From positions 25,134,090 through 25,198,089 of the forward strand of contig NC_083638.1 in NCBI RefSeq assembly GCF_963576545.1: a stretch of 64,000 nucleotides of DNA. Reading direction: 5' to 3'. A program made the position numbers and the translations under genes. This stretch comes from Limanda limanda. Its lineage: Eukaryota; Chordata; Actinopteri; Pleuronectiformes; Pleuronectidae. The notes under the pieces were generated by a model, which was given only the letters and a program-made list of their open reading frames with translations, ran no database searches and was not told the DNA's origin. Below, one piece after another: positions 38,499 through 49,784 of this stretch (positions are counted from its first letter, which is position 1; each line of letters begins with the position of its first letter).

Positions 38499-38623
38499 CC
38501 TTACAATTTCAATAGGGTCTCACCAGACACCTTTGATGTCTGTGCTCGGGCCCTAATAATAATAATCCTTACAATTTCAATAGGGTCTCACCAGACACCT
38601 TTGATGTCTGTGCTCGGGCCCTA
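37625..38623 (+). repeat. composite tandem unit C (partial) with two right ends
   Basis: A third start at GTACAGATCCAATTAG is followed by a left end at 37793, a full middle segment, an ATTGAAAATTCC segment (from about 38363) and two right ends, finishing at GCTCGGGCCCTAA (38623). It shows scattered substitutions against units A and B, such as P to S and F to I in the minus-strand frame, so it is an older or separate copy. Confidence 0.8.
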
Positions 38624-40210
38624 AAAATAGCTTAACAACTTAAATTAATGCCGTTTTATTTTTAAATCCTCCCTCATATCACCTTTACATCTCCACATTG
38701 TTATCACCTTCATATTCACATCACCTGGCCCAGAGAGAACCCCCGGTGTGCTTGGTTAGAGTATGTGTGAGCTACATGCATTGTCGTCGCACAATTAGTT
38801 CTGACCAGTTCATGTGTGGGTAAAAGCCAATCCGTGGTCTTTTTTTTTTTTTTTTTTACATTTATGTAATTTACCACGTTCACCCAGACTTTTTAAAAGA
38901 TGTAGTTTGGTATAACTTTTCAATTTAATTCAAATAATGAATCACATACCAAGGTTACCCAGTGAAAAGGACAAAATTATTTCAGGTTCTGAAATGTCTA
39001 ACATTAAAACCTCGAGTGTAAAGAATAATGAAATGAGGGGAGAGCCAAGCGTGACTAAAATAACTTGTTAATCTTAACAAAGGCGTTGCAACAGGGTATA
39101 AAACAGGCAATTACCTGGGGCCCTGAGCGGAGAGGGGCCCCCCAAGAAAGTCTGATTACGTTAATTCACAGCGATCGAATATGTATAGGACATGGATAGA
39201 AACCCTCCTATGAGGCCCAATGCCAGTAATTTTCATCCAAAAGCTTCAGAATTCAATACCTCTTTTACACTAAAAATAACAGCTATATGCAGGTTTTTTA
39301 AACGCGGGTAAACATGTTAAAATAGGCAGATGTTAGTGGGTGTTTTGACCAGTGGAGAACCAGCTTCCGAGGTTTGTTTAAAGACTAGAATGTCTTAAAT
39401 GTGTTCGGTTTGGTTCGATTAGGAACCCCAAGGTTTTTGCCTGGGGCCTCCAAAGTCCCTTGAACCGCTCCCGTGTCTTAAAACCACCAAGTGCAGTCGC
39501 TCCATCCCACTGACACCTAAGTCCCCATCACTTCTCCTGTGACTGTACATTTGTCTTGTCAGTATCACTATGACACCTGGAACTTTCTTGAATCCAGACC
39601 TCTTGGATTGTTCCATATACACAACGGTGGTGACTCGTTTTGCTCTTCCAAAAAAGATCAAACCCCTGCTCTTAATCACACCTGTTCTCCCAGGGTGACA
39701 CTGACGCGCACACTGCTCTGTGCATAACTACTGAAATGACATCTCACTCGTTCAGCCGCTCAAATCTTGAGGCATAGAGCCAAAAAAACAAAAAATAAAA
39801 AAAACAATCAGTGAGGACAAACAATGTAATCCTGGCTTTATGCACAAATGTGTCGTGTGTGAGCATATGTCGGTGTTTGCATATGTGTCAGGTGTGTCTG
39901 CATATTTGTGAGCGCGGAAATGGAACTGAAAAGCGGGGGGAAAGAAAGCAAAAATGCTATGTGGAGTTGGAGGGAGATCCACATCCAGCTCCATCTTTGT
40001 CTCATCCTTAGCTCTCAAAGGGAAGGTGTGCAAGACAGGCACCCAACACAGAGGCAGGAAACAGAATGACGTTTGAGATCACAGACTACGTAATTTTCCG
40101 AGACAAACACGTCCCACCGGGAGACAGCCTTAATAACTCCACTCGTGTTTTATTTTCCCTTACAGCCTCCACAATGCTGCAGGGAATTAATCAGGATAGT
40201 GTGTAGCTAC

Positions 40211-40389
40211 CTGCCACCACGCTGGCCAGCTGCTGTGTCCTGGTAATGGGGTTGACACGGCGTGCCTTCACCATGGCTGAAGCTATTTTCCAGGCGCGTT
40301 TTTCCTCCCCATATGCAGTGAGGATGGATGCAAGAGCCTGTTGATCTAAGGTATTCACAACGTCAGCAGCGCAGGGCATGTCGAGGTAC
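40211..40389 (-). CDS. mettl15: METTL15, third visible coding exon (helical insert region)
   Basis: The exon supplies the last base of the split Arg codon, 59 complete codons and the first base of a Gly codon. It reads YLDMPCAADVVNTLDQQ and then ILTAYGEEKRAWKIA and NPITRTQQLASVVAG. These match the helical substrate-recognition region of the RsmH family, where Tyr-Gly-Glu-Glu and the Thr-x-x-Leu-Ala segment are conserved. The acceptor is GTGCGTAG/G and the donor GGCAG/GTAGCT. The reading frame also stays open in the flanking intron, but the splice sites and the family match fix the borders. Confidence 0.94.
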
Positions 40390-41195
40390 CTACGCACAAA
40401 GAGAAGCCCAATTAAGCTGCTTGACGTCACGTCCTTGGTGACAGCGGCGAATCCTGACAACTCTGAGATACAGCCGAAAACCTTTATGTTTGACAGTTAT
40501 AAATAGATCCAATATGAGGGAATGAAAAGAGAAATGCAGCTTGTGCAAACGCTCATAAGTGAGTTATCTTAAATGGTTTCTTTGCACAGAATGCTGACAA
40601 AGTAAAATTATCTGTCTATATTTCTGAAAACAGGAATCATTGAATTACAGACACACACAGACACACACACACACAGATATACACATAGGCTTAATAAACA
40701 TCACAGGCAGAAATGAAGGTACATAACATGTCCACAATCGGGTGTTAGAATCACACAATAGTTACAATCCTGCAATTATTCATGAGATAATTCAAATTAT
40801 TTTATTCAATAATTTTAATGTATTTTTATGGCTACTATAATCAAGTTATACATTATATGTAAAATATAGCCTATATATAAAGTATATCATTCTGAGAGAG
40901 AGCAGTGTATTACTGTATTTCAATATGTCATAAAATAAGGAGTGCAATGTTATGTATATATATATACGTTAAATTATTATAAGAAAATAAGTTACAAATG
41001 GCACTACAACTGGTTTAGTTGTATATTTACCCTAGTCACAACAGAATAAGAGCAAAGATCATTCAAGTATTCTACCCTATGTAGTTGGTAGCCCAGTGTG
41101 ATAACTCCCCCTTTTTATTAACTGCACTTTGACATTACTGCTCCAATGGGTGCTGGTGCAGTTTGACTCTGGCTACCCAGCCCCTCCAAACCTAC
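40390..41195 (-). other. METTL15 intron of 806 bases
   Basis: This short intron separates the second and third visible exons, with a GTAGGT donor and a GTGCGTAG acceptor. It contains a CA-rich microsatellite at about 40649-40676 and AT-rich sequence, and no other feature. Confidence 0.92.
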
Positions 41196-41387
41196 CTCTC
41201 TCCATCCATCCTCATATCCAAGGGCCCATCTTTGCTGAGGGAGAAGCCTCTCTCTGCCTGGTCCATTTGCATGGAGGAGCAGCCAGCATCCAACAAGACA
41301 GCATCAATGCTGCCTGGCTTTATGTTCGTGTTTGACAGCAGGACCTCAAGCTCACTGAATCGGCCAAGCAATGGTTTCACACGACCA
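41196..41387 (-). CDS. mettl15: METTL15, second visible coding exon (core catalytic motifs)
   Basis: This 192-base exon completes the split Ser codon, adds 63 codons and ends two bases into an Arg codon (AG/GTAGGT donor). The acceptor is TTTCTCCAG. It carries [10 protein letters not shown], then [12 protein letters not shown], and the family hallmark [17 protein letters not shown], which is nearly invariant between bacterial RsmH and animal METTL15. One oddity is visible residue 80, an Ala (codon GCT at 41287-41285), where the family usually has Leu in the DLG(V/C)SS motif. The rest of the motif is intact, with no stop or frameshift, so the gene looks functional. It is separated from the next exon by an intron of only 806 bases. 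Confidence 0.95.
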
Positions 41388-43831
41388 CTGGAGAAAGGAT
41401 TAGAGAAAGGAACACAGCACACATAAACATTTGTATATCAATGACTGTGGCACAATGCCTGTGAAAATACTGGCCTCATATGAATGGAATTAGTCACTGG
41501 AAGTCTCTCTTATTTTGCTGAGAAAAAAAACTGTAAAAATTTATTGTTATTCAGCTCATTGTCAAAAATACCTTCAGAAATTGAGGTGAATAAGGTTTGA
41601 AACTACAAACAAAAAGAGAATATGAAAGAAAGAAAGATATCTAACTTTCACCTTCTTAATTTTTTGGGAATAAAATAAATAGAGGAAAATAGCAATAGAG
41701 GGACGGGAATATAAGATATGAACAAAATTGCACAATAGAGGTTCAGAAAAATAGAAACAACAGTTTGGATGAGACATAAGACCAAAATGAAAATGAACAG
41801 ACAATTAATGAAACATAGTACTTCTTAAAAATACAAAATAGCTGTGATAATTGATTATAATAGTGAAAATACATATAAAGTCAAAAATGTTGACTCTGAA
41901 GTTATATATAATGCGAGGAGGATTATTTTTATTTCTAATACTGCAGTGAATTTTGTTCCATATTCACAAAAAACATCTTAAGGCCTTATTATATTCAGTG
42001 ATGGTGAGTTGAGTCACTTTGTGCTGCTCTGGTTACAACATAAATTTTGCTGGATTATCCCTTGATAGAAATAATACAGAAGGGAGTTGTGCAGTTTATA
42101 ATTTAAAGCAGCTCCCTTTTCTTTACACTGTGATACAGCGACAACGTCCTTCAGTCCAGGGGGAGAGTTTCAGAAGATTTTACAGTTAATTGTTCTACTA
42201 AGTTTTACTGTTCAATGCATTCTGTGACGGAAAGAGATTAAAACCGCTAACAGACGGCAGGATTTTTTTCATTAATGTATGAATCTTAAGAATTGATCAA
42301 GATGTGTCCTGACCGGACTCTGGCTGTTATATATGTGTGATTCTTATGCTGTTACAACAAAACCTGGATAACAAAGACGTGTAATTTAGTCTTAATATTT
42401 ACAGTTCAACCATAAACGTACAAGGTATAGTTGTCTTATCAGATTTAAGAGTTAACATGAACAGTTACACCATGCCCTTATGAATAGTTAATCATTCTTG
42501 TGCAGTAGGAAGCCTAAAGGACCAAGTACGGTTCCCTGAGTAACAACTACATCTTTTTGGTAAAGATGTAGAATAAAATATTCCTCATATTTTATAAATT
42601 CTGATATACAAGAATATTTAAGAGAAAACCCATGGATTTTTTTAACTAATCAGATAAACCAAACAATTGAACTGAAAGACAAATATATTAGTATATATTA
42701 ATCTAATCGATATTATGTAACTATGTGCTATTCTTGTTTACTAACAATTATATGCATGATCGATTTGATCAGTTTGATTTTGTCATCTTCTGACATGTTT
42801 TAAATTAAGTTTGAGAGGAAAAAAAACTGCTTTATTTCCGACTAAATTAATAGGAGCCAGTGAACATCCTGTAGGCGGCTTTGTACAATCAGAGTCTAAT
42901 CTCCACTGGAACGGTTTGGGGGTTGGGTGCCGTGGTCAAGGGCACCTTAGTGCGTGCCACGAGACTTCAGTAATGAAGGCGGGGGAAGCTCTGCTCTTTC
43001 ACGTTTTCTAATCTTTAGGTCACAGATACTACTGAATTGGAATGGTAAGTCGTCTGTGCATAGGAAATCCTGAATCCTTTCTATATTTTTTGTTTACAGC
43101 ATCAAACACTGTCTGGAAAAAACACTCTCACAATTTTTATCCTAAGGTTTTATCCAAAGGAAACCTCTCAGTAGGATGAGAAGCTTCAGTCGTCCTTTTA
43201 AAAGAAAATCACGTATTTCGCTGAAAGCCAACAAGACGTCTTAGCTAGCCTATTGTGATCCTTGCTTGCCTGTGACAGAGCTATGTACTCAGTCACTTCC
43301 TCATGCGAGAGTAGTGAGACCCTCCAGCCACAGTCATGAATATTTCATGTGACCTTTTAACATTGTGTGAGCAAAGATGATGGCAGAAGACAGCAAGAGG
43401 AGTTGCAATCTATAGATCATTTGCAGAGGTTCTTCTGCAGCCGTCTCTGTCCATGTGGTTCCAAGGTATGAAAAAAGTTTTCCAGTCCAGTTATGAGGCC
43501 AAACATGTCGGATTGACATCTCTAAATGATAACCCACTGCAAAAGCTAGGCAGCACATGTTGTCTATAGCCTCCATTTTAATCAGTTTTAAAAGTTAAGG
43601 ATATATGTTATAAGAACTCAATATTTGGGCTGCCTGGGCAATATGGCCATACATTTTAAAGAAATAGAAATTGTCAATCAATATCAATAATTATCACTAA
43701 AAATGTCACTTTATTATTTCTGTTAAGCATAAATCTGAATTTCTGTTCCTGAGTGAAGGTTGTGGCCTTAAACTCTTCTTTAAGTCGATAATATACTGTT
43801 ATACTTTATAACAGCATATTACGACTCAATG

Positions 43832-44075
43832 ATCTCGAGGGTCTTTCCATGTTTGCTTGGGTTTTCTCAGGGCACTAAATCGTCCAATGTCCAAAGACAT
43901 GCAGACTAAGGTTAGGTCAATTGGAGACTCTGAATCGATCATAGGTATGAATGTGAGAATAAATGGTTGTTTGTCTCTGTACGTTGGCCCAATGATACGC
44001 TTGTAACCTTTCCAGGGTGTATCCTGATTCTCCCCCAAAGTCAATATCAACTGGGATTGGCTCCAGCATTTCTCT
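43832..44075 (+). mobile_element. Rex3/RTE-like repeat fragment
   Basis: Contains GGGTTTTCTCAGGGC, CCAAAGACATGCAGACTAAG, a GTGAGAATAAATGGTTGT block, CCAGGGTGTATCC and GGGATTGGCTCCAGC in the order typical of the fish Rex3-type tail region. The terminal GGATGG repeats are missing, so it is truncated at the 3' side. Confidence 0.75.
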
Positions 44076-44997
44076 GAAAGTTAACTTAATTTAAAGCTTG
44101 TCTGTTTTATGTTTCATGACTCCACCTTCCTCAAGCGTCGCTGGGGGTATTCACGGAAGAAAACAAATTGTCAGGTCCTCCATTTCAAATCCCACAGAAG
44201 ACGAAATGGCAAGGGAGCACCTCGCCCACACAGCCAGGGCCTTTCACTGCTTTGCTGTTCTTTTCCACCATCATGTGCAGTGATTAATTTGTTGAAAAAT
44301 CTATAGTAAAGGCTTTGTTTCTCTCTCCCATCTCATGCACAACCCCTTGCTGCGTCTGCAACAGCTCATTGGCCATCATCCCAAATTTCTATTTTTCTCT
44401 GTATTGTTCAAAGTTGCAATATAAACTTTTTGGTGGGAGTTAATATCTTTTTATTATATAATTTTAGAAATTTTAGCCACTTTGGATTCTAATTGGAGTC
44501 TAATGACTCTTAAAACAGATGAAATTGTAACCAACAGCTAATAATAATCCACCTACACTGAAGACGGGGAGAGGAGAGAAGGGGCAGAGCTGACTGGTGG
44601 ACGTTGGCGGCTAACTTAAGGAACTTTTCAATGCTCGGGTATAAACATTCTATAAAACTAAAGCTGACTCCCTAATGCTATTTGTCTTGAGGAACAGAAA
44701 GAATGTGAGCTGGTCTATGAAGGGATCTACCTTCTCTGTGCAACTGCACTCAGGCCACGTCCTTGTGGTGCTGTCAGAGCCAGCCAGCATACTAACTGGT
44801 ATAAAAGTGCTGGGAGTTAGAGCTAAGACTTTAACTTCAGAATCATATGGACAAAGTTTATGTTAAGTATTTCTACTCTATATCATCAACCCTGCACAAT
44901 TATATTGCATGAATGGGAGAAGGTGAAAACACCTCAGTCTATCACAACCTTCTGCCTTATTATTATAATAGTATAAATCATTTTGTGTCTTTTATTT

Positions 44998-45255
44998 AAT
45001 CATCCATCCATTATCTATACTGCTTAACCTTAGGGTTGTGGGGGGAGCTGGAGCCAATCTCAGCTGACATAGGGCAACAGGCGGAGTATCCCCTGGACAG
45101 GTCGCCAGCGTATCCCTGGGACAAGTACCTGGAGAAAACCCAACCAAACACAGGAAAACGTGCAAACTCTGGAGAGAAAGACCCCAGACAAATTCGATTG
45201 GAACCAGTAATCTTCTGAGGGAACAGTGCTCACCACCGCACAACCGTGCTGCAAT
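44998..45255 (-). mobile_element. Rex3/RTE-like repeat, 3' end in minus orientation
   Basis: The plus strand reads CATCCATCCATTATCTATAC, GGAGCTGGAGCCAATCTCAG, GGACAGGTCGCCAGC and ends ACAACCGTGCTGC. This is the reverse complement of the same family as the copy at 43832. The chance frames across it are not genes. Confidence 0.78.
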
Positions 45256-46130
45256 ACCAATTCAATGGCGGTTTGTTTTCTTCCTTTACAGTCACACAAG
45301 TGTTTATCATTAATGAAAGTGCTATCACGGCTGCATTCCTATTATATTGGAATGTTTTTTTCACAAGTGACTTCTACTTTTTAATTACTTAGAAATAAAA
45401 TTCTCAAGTCTGTGACCGCCCACACGCAGGTGATGGACGTACCTTCCACTACACACTGCTACGTCTTTTACAACGTGTTTTTGAAAGCCACAGAAGTATT
45501 TAAAAATATGCAAAACAGTTGCATAACATTTCTAAATTATTAACTTCTTTATGTGGCTTAGACACAGAGTTGGAGATATAAATGCCTTATGTAAGGTCTT
45601 ATATTATTAAAGAGGACAAGTTTCAGTGGTGTATGTGGTGAGGTCCAAGTGTGGGCTCATAATTGCTTAAGAGATCTGCACTATTTATAGTTGTAGCACC
45701 CCACAACATTAACATGATGCAAATTTCTGTTATTCTGGCATCTCACACAGAGACAGTCCGACGGCCTTTATATCAAATTACAGAATATGTTAAATATCTG
45801 TGATAATGTTACAAGCAGGTGTCACCAACACAAGTCCAGGACAAGGGCGGTTGATTTGTCAAATGTCTGAGCTATTCACTTTCAATTACCATGAGATTTG
45901 ATACTTGGACATGTATACTCCCCTCTATGGATTGGTAGAAGTTTGGTGATTCCTGAATTTCCTGTTAAGTGCCATTAACAGGTAACAAATAAATAAAGAA
46001 CTTTTTAATGAATATGTTTTTAACCCAATAGCACTACAGTTGTATTTCACACGTCCTCAGCTGCACTCAGCTGTAAACTAACTATCAAGGTGTTTTCATA
46101 CAAGACCTTGACATTTTTATAGCCAATATA

Positions 46131-46440
46131 CCTTAAGCTGCTTTCAGACATGCAGTGAACTCCAGAGATCCCTCGGACATTCTCCATTGGGGAACGTGTA
46201 TGTGGGAGTGCAAATGACCCAATCAGAGCCTGCAGACTTTCTGCAGACCCTATCCATCCAGGCCCCAATGAAAAGTCCACATAATGTCTGAAGGAGCTGA
46301 TGTGAGAAAAGTGAAGGACATTTTCCGCAGGATTCACCAAATCCCAACCCAATTTTTCAGTCATCCTCCAGAGGTCCTGTCTGAAAACTGCTAAAGAGGC
46401 GACAGTTGTAAACTTGCTAAAAACACACACGCAGAGGGGG
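46131..46440 (+). mobile_element. MITE-like dispersed repeat, copy 2
   Basis: Begins AGCTGCTTTCAGACATGCAG, followed by the CGGACATT and GTGTATGTGGGAGTGCAAATG blocks shared with copy 1. The 149-codon minus-strand frame (46047-46496) over it is a chance product of the repeat. Confidence 0.6.
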
Positions 46441-46883
46441 AGTGAATGTGTTTTTGTGTTCAAGCCCAGGTTCTTAAAGATCTTCAAACTCACCACTACA
46501 CTTGAGTTCTGTGATTTCCTAAACTTTCTTCTTGTCTGAACGTTGATCCATTAAAAGCACAAGTGGTTTTTCGTGTTGAAACATTTTCGACTTGCAGGGA
46601 CATGTCTTTGTGTCAGGTGGCACGGCCTCATGCAAATTTGTGTCTAACTGTGTCTTTCCACTCTGCTTTGTATGCAGCTGAGCCGCCTCTGAACTCCTGT
46701 TGCATCCTGTCTGAACAAACAGTGGGTCTTGTTTAAATCGCGTTCCTGATATTTTCATGTTTTGTTCTACGGATTAGTGCATTTCACTTCTGTCATATGG
46801 TCTGAAATCTATCTCTCTTGCTCTTGTTTTGTATCTGTATATATGACTAAAGGGGATAGTGACTGCTGTTCCACACTACACAG

Positions 46884-47090
46884 ATGCTGCTTCCAGACAT
46901 GCGCTGAAGTTCAGACATTTTCCTGACATTTTCCAGAGGTGCTGTAAGTGAGAACACAAATGTCCGAGTGAGCTGCTCTGGACAATTTTATGCAAGCCCC
47001 CGAGCAAAATGTCTATAAGATATCCATACGAGCCCATGTGAGATTACATTTGAGATATTTTGATGATACAGGCCGATGCCAGTGGTGTTG
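46884..47090 (+). mobile_element. MITE-like dispersed repeat, copy 3
   Basis: Contains GATGCTGCTTCCAGACATGC, CAGACATTTTCCTGACATTT, the AAATGTCCGAGTGAGC block and GAGCCCATGTGAG, parallel to copies 1, 2 and 5. It fades into AT-rich sequence on the right. Confidence 0.6.
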
Positions 47091-48584
47091 TGCGGCAAAA
47101 AAACAAAACAAAAAACTGTGCATTTCACTGCAGAATCTATACGTTATGTTCCCATTTACATTTTCCTGTTGTTGTGAATGTGTTGACTGGAAACACATTA
47201 GCATGTTATCAATTGTTAGATACCAGGAAAGAGGAAGGATATCCGACAATTTGATGCTGCATAAAGATTCCCCCTGAGACTGCAGCCTCCTTTAAACCTG
47301 CCAAAGCACTTAACTAATACAATACGTTTTAAAAGGCCCAAAACTACAAGTTGTTATTAACTCGCAAAATTTACACTTTGAGTGTCCTCATAAAATAATG
47401 TAAGAAATGTCGACAAAAAGTGAGCAGTCTTTTAACAGAAAACAATTCCAGGTCACCTTGTTCAAAGATTATTTTGACGATATTTAAATAAATTTTAGCA
47501 TAAAATAGAATTCACATTTGCCCATAACAGTACATTCTGCTACGCCTTTATATATAACCTCACACTGAATGTGCCCTGGCATGAACTTGTCCGTCTGGAA
47601 TAAGAGCACACTCGGTGGGGACATCAAGAACCTCCACAGCAGCCTCAGTTTGAGTGCATGCTCATTCAACATGATGCTGCCTCTTCACATATCAAGCCTG
47701 GAATATTCCCTTGTGTTGACCTGCTCAGTTCCTTTACCTGCGTCACTGAAGCCTAAGACAAGATGCTGATTGATTGCTTTCAGCAGGGGAGCGGTGATGA
47801 AAATATCTACAGTCCCGGGAAGAAAAAAAGAAAAAGAAAAAAACCACACACACAGTACAAACACAAAGGTTTGTCTTTATAATGTATTTTGTTCAGGAGT
47901 TCAATTTGTTCTACCTCTGTTGACCTCAGAAAGTCTATTAAAAAACACTCCTTGTGACTTATTTATTTGGTAATAATTAGCTAAATATGAATTTGTGACT
48001 AAATCGCTGCTCTCTTGTTGGTGGCTTTACCAACGTCTCCAAGAGAAGCCATCAATATCTGTTAAATGCTTTCCCACTGGTTCCCCAGTTTACTGTTATC
48101 ATCTTCATTCAAAGGGCTGATTCGAAAGCTTGTTCCTCAACACTAAGGAAATGTTGTGCCGCAGGGGAGGGACATTTCCCAAAATGGAAATCGCCATGTT
48201 GTCTATGAAGTCTGTTCGATTGATTGAGGTTATTAATCAGCTGGTTATGAGAGAGAATGGCTGTCTTGTGTGTCGTACAAGTGGGTAGTTGTAATAATAT
48301 CTATCACACACACGCACACACACACAAATGCATTATGCTGGTGTATTGTGTATTGTAATGTGAGCTGCAACTGTTGCGTAACTAAATCCTGTCTGAGTGT
48401 GTTTCGGCATCTTATAATTATTTAACCATTAGTCCGCTACTCTAGGGCTCAATCCCATTTCACCCCTTCTCCCAACCCCTTGTTTCCGAGGCTTATCTTG
48501 CCCCATTAAAATGAAGTGACAAGGGGTAGTGGTGAAAATCCTGCCCTACAAATTGGGGGAGCACTTCAAGGAAACCCTATCACA

Positions 48585-48651
48585 TACAGCCCCTCCAGAA
48601 AATGTCCGGACAAAGTGCAGAGTTCAGTGCATGAATGAAAGCAGCGTTTTT
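48585..48651 (-). mobile_element. MITE-like dispersed repeat, inverted end (copy 4)
   Basis: The reverse complement reads CGCTGCTTTCATTCATGCAC, TGAACTCTGC and CCGGACATTTTCTGGAGG, matching the terminal sequence of the other copies. Only the end is present. Confidence 0.55.
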
Positions 48652-49008
48652 GGACCAACCTGATTTATCAAGCTTTCCATTTGTGTTAACTCTGCTTTCA
48701 ATTTTCTGACAACTGGAGAGCACTTTTTGTTTATTGCTTAAAAAGGGGTCATTAAATGAAAGTATTATTTTATAAACTACACGAGCAGACTTATTGCATT
48801 GTTCAAGTATAATTATTATAAAATAAACATTTTAATTTAAATATAGTTAGAGCCTTAAGATAGACAAACTGTCTATTATTAAATAAGCAGATGTAAATTA
48901 TAACATAGCTTTATGTGCCAAAGTTTTCACATCTACTAAGACCAACAAAGTGCAGAGTGCATGCAAAACAGTTCATATCATTTATTATACTAAATCTGTC
49001 GGTGTGAC

Positions 49009-49784
49009 TGTCACACCGCGGTGAGGTTTGTCTTGTCTTGGGGTTTTTGTCTCGTAACTTCCTGTTTTATTTTGAAATCCTAACTCTCCTCTCGTTTCAG
49101 GTCACTTGCCCTTCCTCATGTGTCACCGGTCTGATTGTCTCTGATTGTTTCCACCTGTTCCCTTCACCCTCATGTGCTTATAGTCTGCGTCTCCCCTTTG
49201 TCTTGTGCCGAAGTGTTTCGTTCTTGTTCGTGCACCTAAGCCTTACCCACAGTCATTGTCGTTTTTGCCAAAGAGTTTCTTGCTACGCCACGTAAGTTGT
49301 TTTCTGTTTCCTCCTTGAGAGTGATTTTTTGTTTGTTAAAGTTTTCCAGTTTAGCTTTGTTTTGTGTTGTTTGTAAACTGTTTTTCTTCCTCCCTTTTGG
49401 AGCGATTTATGTTAAGAGAGATTTAGTTAGTTTGTTGAGCCTCCTGTTTAGGTGAGCCTTTTCTTTTGCCCCATTTATTAGTAGTTTGGTTTTCCTCCTT
49501 CGGGAGCGCTTTTGATTTCTTGCTCTTGCCATTTGTTTGTCCTCCTTCGGGAGTGGTTTATGTTTAAAAGCTTTTTCTTTTTCTAGTGTATGTTTTGTAT
49601 TTATTAGGAAGTTCTTTTTCCCCAGTTATTGCTTGCCAAGTATTATATTATTATATAGATATAGTTAGTGAAATTTTCATAGCCTTCTTGTTTGTCACTC
49701 TGCATTGAGGTTCTGAAATCAATAAAGTGTGCTGGTACGTGATATTCTCTGCTTCTGAGTCCTCATTCCAGTCCAGGCCTGACA
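49009..49784 (+). mobile_element. 776-bp solo LTR with 5-bp target duplication
   Basis: The element starts TGTCACACC and ends GCCTGACA, so it has TG...CA ends inside a short TGTCA/TGACA inverted repeat. GTGAC directly flanks it on both sides (49004-49008 and 49785-49789), a 5-base target duplication typical of LTR retrotransposons and retroviruses. AATAAA at 49721 is a plausible poly(A) signal near the end. No internal coding region is present, so it is a solo LTR left by recombination between two LTRs. It lies antisense to METTL15. The family (Gypsy-like or endogenous retrovirus) cannot be told from the LTR alone. Confidence 0.82.
49311..49553 (+). repeat. repeated CTCC/GGAG hairpins within the solo LTR
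   Basis: Two perfect CTCC-TTCG-GGAG hairpins lie at 49495-49506 and 49542-49553, the DNA form of a cUUCGg tetraloop. A CTCC-CTTTT-GGAG version lies at 49390-49402 and a degenerate CTCCTTGAGAG at 49311-49321. Each sits in a T-rich context, and two of the later ones are followed by TTTATGTT. They look like an internally amplified structural unit. Confidence 0.7.

Noticed and set aside
34997..38623. CRISPR-like array
   Set aside because: The repeats are over 100 bases, irregularly spaced, separated by AAT runs and transposon ends, and lie in a vertebrate intron.
39110..39470. Transposon bracketed by CCTGGGGCC motifs
   Set aside because: The motif occurs in direct and not inverted orientation at the two sites, and no target duplication is visible.
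46047..46496. 149-codon minus-strand gene
   Set aside because: Most of it overlies a copy of the MITE-like repeat, and the translation has no family resemblance.
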